A stretch of 64,000 nucleotides of DNA, taken from contig CM024171.1 of assembly GCA_013433145.1 (NCBI GenBank), positions 9,672,065 to 9,736,064 on the forward strand, read 5' to 3'. Under the pieces are notes generated by a model. That model ran no database searches and was not told the origin of the DNA. It saw only the letters and a program-made list of their open reading frames with translations. Positions 61,610-64,000 of this stretch are shown here, in pieces. Made by a program: the position numbers and the translations under genes. Source of the DNA: Ascaris suum. Lineage: Eukaryota > Nematoda > Chromadorea > Rhabditida > Ascarididae. The stretch's first letter is position 1, and each line of letters starts with the position of its first letter.

Positions 61610-63159
61610 TTGAACGGTGCATCCGTTTCGCAGAGTATCACTATCGTAAGTGCTGTTTTGGAATGATTATAGGGCGCAATAAGGTTCGCATGCGTGCGTG
61701 CGCAGTGTTTCACGTAAGTTATTGACAGCCACGTGCGCTTTGAGTCGATCAAACTGCAACTGTGTCCGCAGGCCGGAACGCTCGAAAATCGTTGATTGGT
61801 GGTGCGCCGTTTCACCAGCTGCTACTACCACACAGCATCACCTATCGCTCGTTTGCAATGTTACAGCACGGCTTCACATGAATGAATGAAGGTCACAAAG
61901 ATCGCAACAGTAGCGCTTCTCTGCATTCCTAGACGAGAGGAACAACGACTTGAGACTTTACGAACATAATCGGAGACCGAGTTGTTACATCACACTACTC
62001 TTTTAAGGAAAGGTAAGAACATGAAGGAATGGCTGCTTTATGAGAGTAATTCTGTCGGCACTTTCACTTCACTGCATTTGTGCAGTATTTGAACATCAAC
62101 GCACTAAATTTGAGCATTTAGTTCGGTGTTCAATAGTGACCAGAAAAACGTCGGCTCTAAGCGCCACATATTGGCATCTGAACAATCGACCACAGCTTTA
62201 TGCAAATCCTTCCCACGACTGCAAAAGTACAAAAACTCCGCGAAGATATGCTTATGAGATCCTTTTGATGCCACTTCTTGCTTTTCGCTTCCAGCTTTCT
62301 CGCCTTTCTCACATCCATGATATTTCCCTATTTTTTTAAAAAATGCCGTGGATAAATTTCAAAGATGTATAGTGCTCACGGACTTGAACTTTCTCCCTCG
62401 CGCATCACTGAAGATGATTTTACGATCAGTCCCTTCACCTATCTGAAGCAGAGTGAATATTGTGCAAACAATGCTCCGGCTGCAACCAGGCACGCACGAA
62501 CGCTGTCGCATACTCGACAATGTTTTGCACTTCTAGCAGCTACCACACGAATGTGAAACATCTCGCGCAGCAGTTCAGTGCGTTTTGGCAGCATTCCAGT
62601 CGGACAATGGCATTTTGCCAAGTTGCTCGAGCGCGCCTCTCCGCAAACATGCCTACAGGATTAGTGGTGAAGAGTGCGAAAAGGCGAACCAAACGATCGC
62701 TGCAACGTACATATGTTAAGCACGCGGACGTATCGCTCTCCCATGATACGACGCAACCATAATCTATGAATGAAGCGATGCAAATACAATACAGCGGTTC
62801 GTTATGCAAATAAACAGATGGGGAGCGAATTCAGCGAGAGTAATTACCATTCCCGAGCACTACTTACATACATCACAATCAAGATCGCCTACTTCACACT
62901 GCAAAACACTTCTTTATCAGTGATCATCAGTACATCCTCCCCCTCTCCCCCCACCACCGAATAGTTATTGAAATATCGCACGTGTCAGCAATCATTACTT
63001 GCATTGGCTTACAGCTATTTTTCCTTCCATATTTTTCATCTGTGTAGAAACTGTGCAATCTGTGCACTGAACACGTGAAACAAAGGATATTGAGCATATG
63101 TACCTTCTGGAGGAATGTGTCCATTGTGCGTATTCATCATCCTCTTCGTTCCCACTCAC

Positions 63160-63210
63160 CTTGCCACTGCTAAGCATGAATTCCTCGTCAGCACTCTCCG
63201 ATCGAACCAT
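63160..63210 (-). CDS. Candidate first coding exon of hlh-11
   Basis: On the - strand an ATG opens MVRSESADEEFMLSSGK and ends at AAG followed by GTGAGT, a strong donor in phase 0. The hlh-11 bHLH exon begins in phase 0 at its acceptor (55721), so the two can join directly. An acceptor-like TTTGCAG lies 58 bases upstream of the ATG (ending at 63269) and could take a spliced leader. The link is inferred from strand, phase and the missing N-terminus of hlh-11. The frame also stays open past the donor (with EEDDEYAQW) to a second possible donor near 63100, so it may belong to another gene. Confidence 0.35.
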
Positions 63211-63268
63211 CTTTCCAGTTGTTAGCAGTCGACCTGGAATTGTCACGATCCGCCAATTTGCCGCCCAA

Positions 63269-64000
63269 CTGCAAACTTTGCAACCTTGATACACGAAAAG
63301 CGCCTGACACTTAATACAGCAGTGGAAAATTACGAATATCACATGGTCTTTGTACGTTATACGCTATTTTTTCTCCTCCACACATATCAAAGGTAGAACA
63401 GTCGGCTGCAGATCAAATGGAAGCAATGTGTCATACAACGTAAGTCAAAGATGGCTAACAGCCTACAGGCAGGTCAAACGACTACCAAGCACGTGTCGTG
63501 AAGCTAGTCTAAGGCAGAACCGTGATAGTACAAATGGGGCTGATGTGCTCATGTATTTATCCCGGCTTCTAGACCGATCTTTAAGGTCGTTGGACTGTGT
63601 GAGGTGATCAGCAGCTGCGTGGAGTTCGACTACGGGATCGTATCGGCGATTCCAGCTATTCTAGTGTCCCCTCCTGTTTGTCGTGTGATAAGTGTGATAC
63701 CTGTGTTGTCTCGCAATTTACACCCCAGCTCGACACAGGGTGCGGATCCTCAAGGAGAGATCTGGACGATTAGACGAGCCAAAGGGAGCTGGGACCTACA
63801 TATACGAACGTAAGCCGTCTGAAAGCGCGACTAAACTACGACGAGAGTTAGTTGCGCAAGTGGCACAGACATGTCCACTGCACATCGCACAGGTGAGATC
63901 ACATAGTACAGGTAATTTTGGTACCTGCTGAGAGCATAGTAGGAGTAAGAACGAAGAATACTTCAACACTAGTCTCTTCATCGCCTCAAAACAATCAATA
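63269..64000. other. Right edge, GC-richer segment without recognised gene
   Basis: From about 63410 to 63950 the DNA is less AT-rich than most of the window, with overlapping + strand frames of 60-85 codons. One, 63740-63931, reads KERSGRLDEPKGAGTYIYER and then a basic Lys/Arg-rich helix-like stretch. No start, splice pair or domain could be fixed. It may be part of a gene or a mobile element that continues beyond the window. Confidence 0.3.

Larger units (their letters stand above)
55722..63159. other. Presumed large first intron or upstream flank of hlh-11
   Basis: No - strand exon of hlh-11 could be placed here. The region contains two + strand small ORFs listed separately (58557-58790 and 61434-61609). 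The rest is short open frames without motifs. If the candidate first exon at 63160-63210 is right, this is one 7.4-kb intron. Confidence 0.4.

Overview
This is a eukaryotic window, almost certainly from a parasitic nematode. Three multi-exon genes can be assembled by hand from splice sites and protein similarity: a cuticle collagen, a type II glutamine synthetase, and a bHLH-leucine-zipper factor of the TFAP4/AP-4 family (HLH-11 in Caenorhabditis elegans). Cuticle collagen of this architecture is nematode-specific. Introns run from under 50 bases to several kb, there are long (AT)n arrays, and base composition is AT-rich. These traits fit a strongylid (hookworm-like) genome, but the species is an inference. 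There are no operons, ribosome-binding sites, CRISPR arrays or other prokaryotic features.

Layout. Bases 1-6955 hold no gene I can support, only small repeats and one weak retrotransposon-like stretch. A 189-bp AT array (6956-7144) sits just upstream of the collagen gene (7259-10181, + strand, four exons, 293 residues). Bases 10182-15407 are gene-poor but contain a near-perfect 30-bp-stem hairpin at 14002-14070. The glutamine synthetase gene lies on the - strand from 15408 to about 19907 (eight exons assigned, the extreme N-terminus unresolved). Its fourth assigned exon appears to have lost one base relative to the family, and the gene may cope by using an acceptor 2 bases downstream.

Bases 20000-48350 form a 28-kb stretch without a recognisable gene. 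It holds a second AT array (45384-45522), short repeats and one orphan exon-like ORF (28043-28265). The AP-4/hlh-11 gene is on the - strand from 48352 to at least 55721. A phase-compatible candidate first exon at 63160-63210 would extend it to about 15 kb. Within or beside its presumed first intron lie two small + strand ORFs of unknown status: a signal-peptide-like one at 58557 and one with a 30-bp in-frame tandem duplication at 61442.

The three genes share no pathway. Collagen builds the cuticle, glutamine synthetase makes glutamine from glutamate and ammonia, and hlh-11 is a transcriptional regulator. All exon boundaries were read by eye and no search or splice predictor was run. No clearly new biological system is evident. 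The most checkable oddities are the 14.0-kb hairpin and the glutamine synthetase indel.
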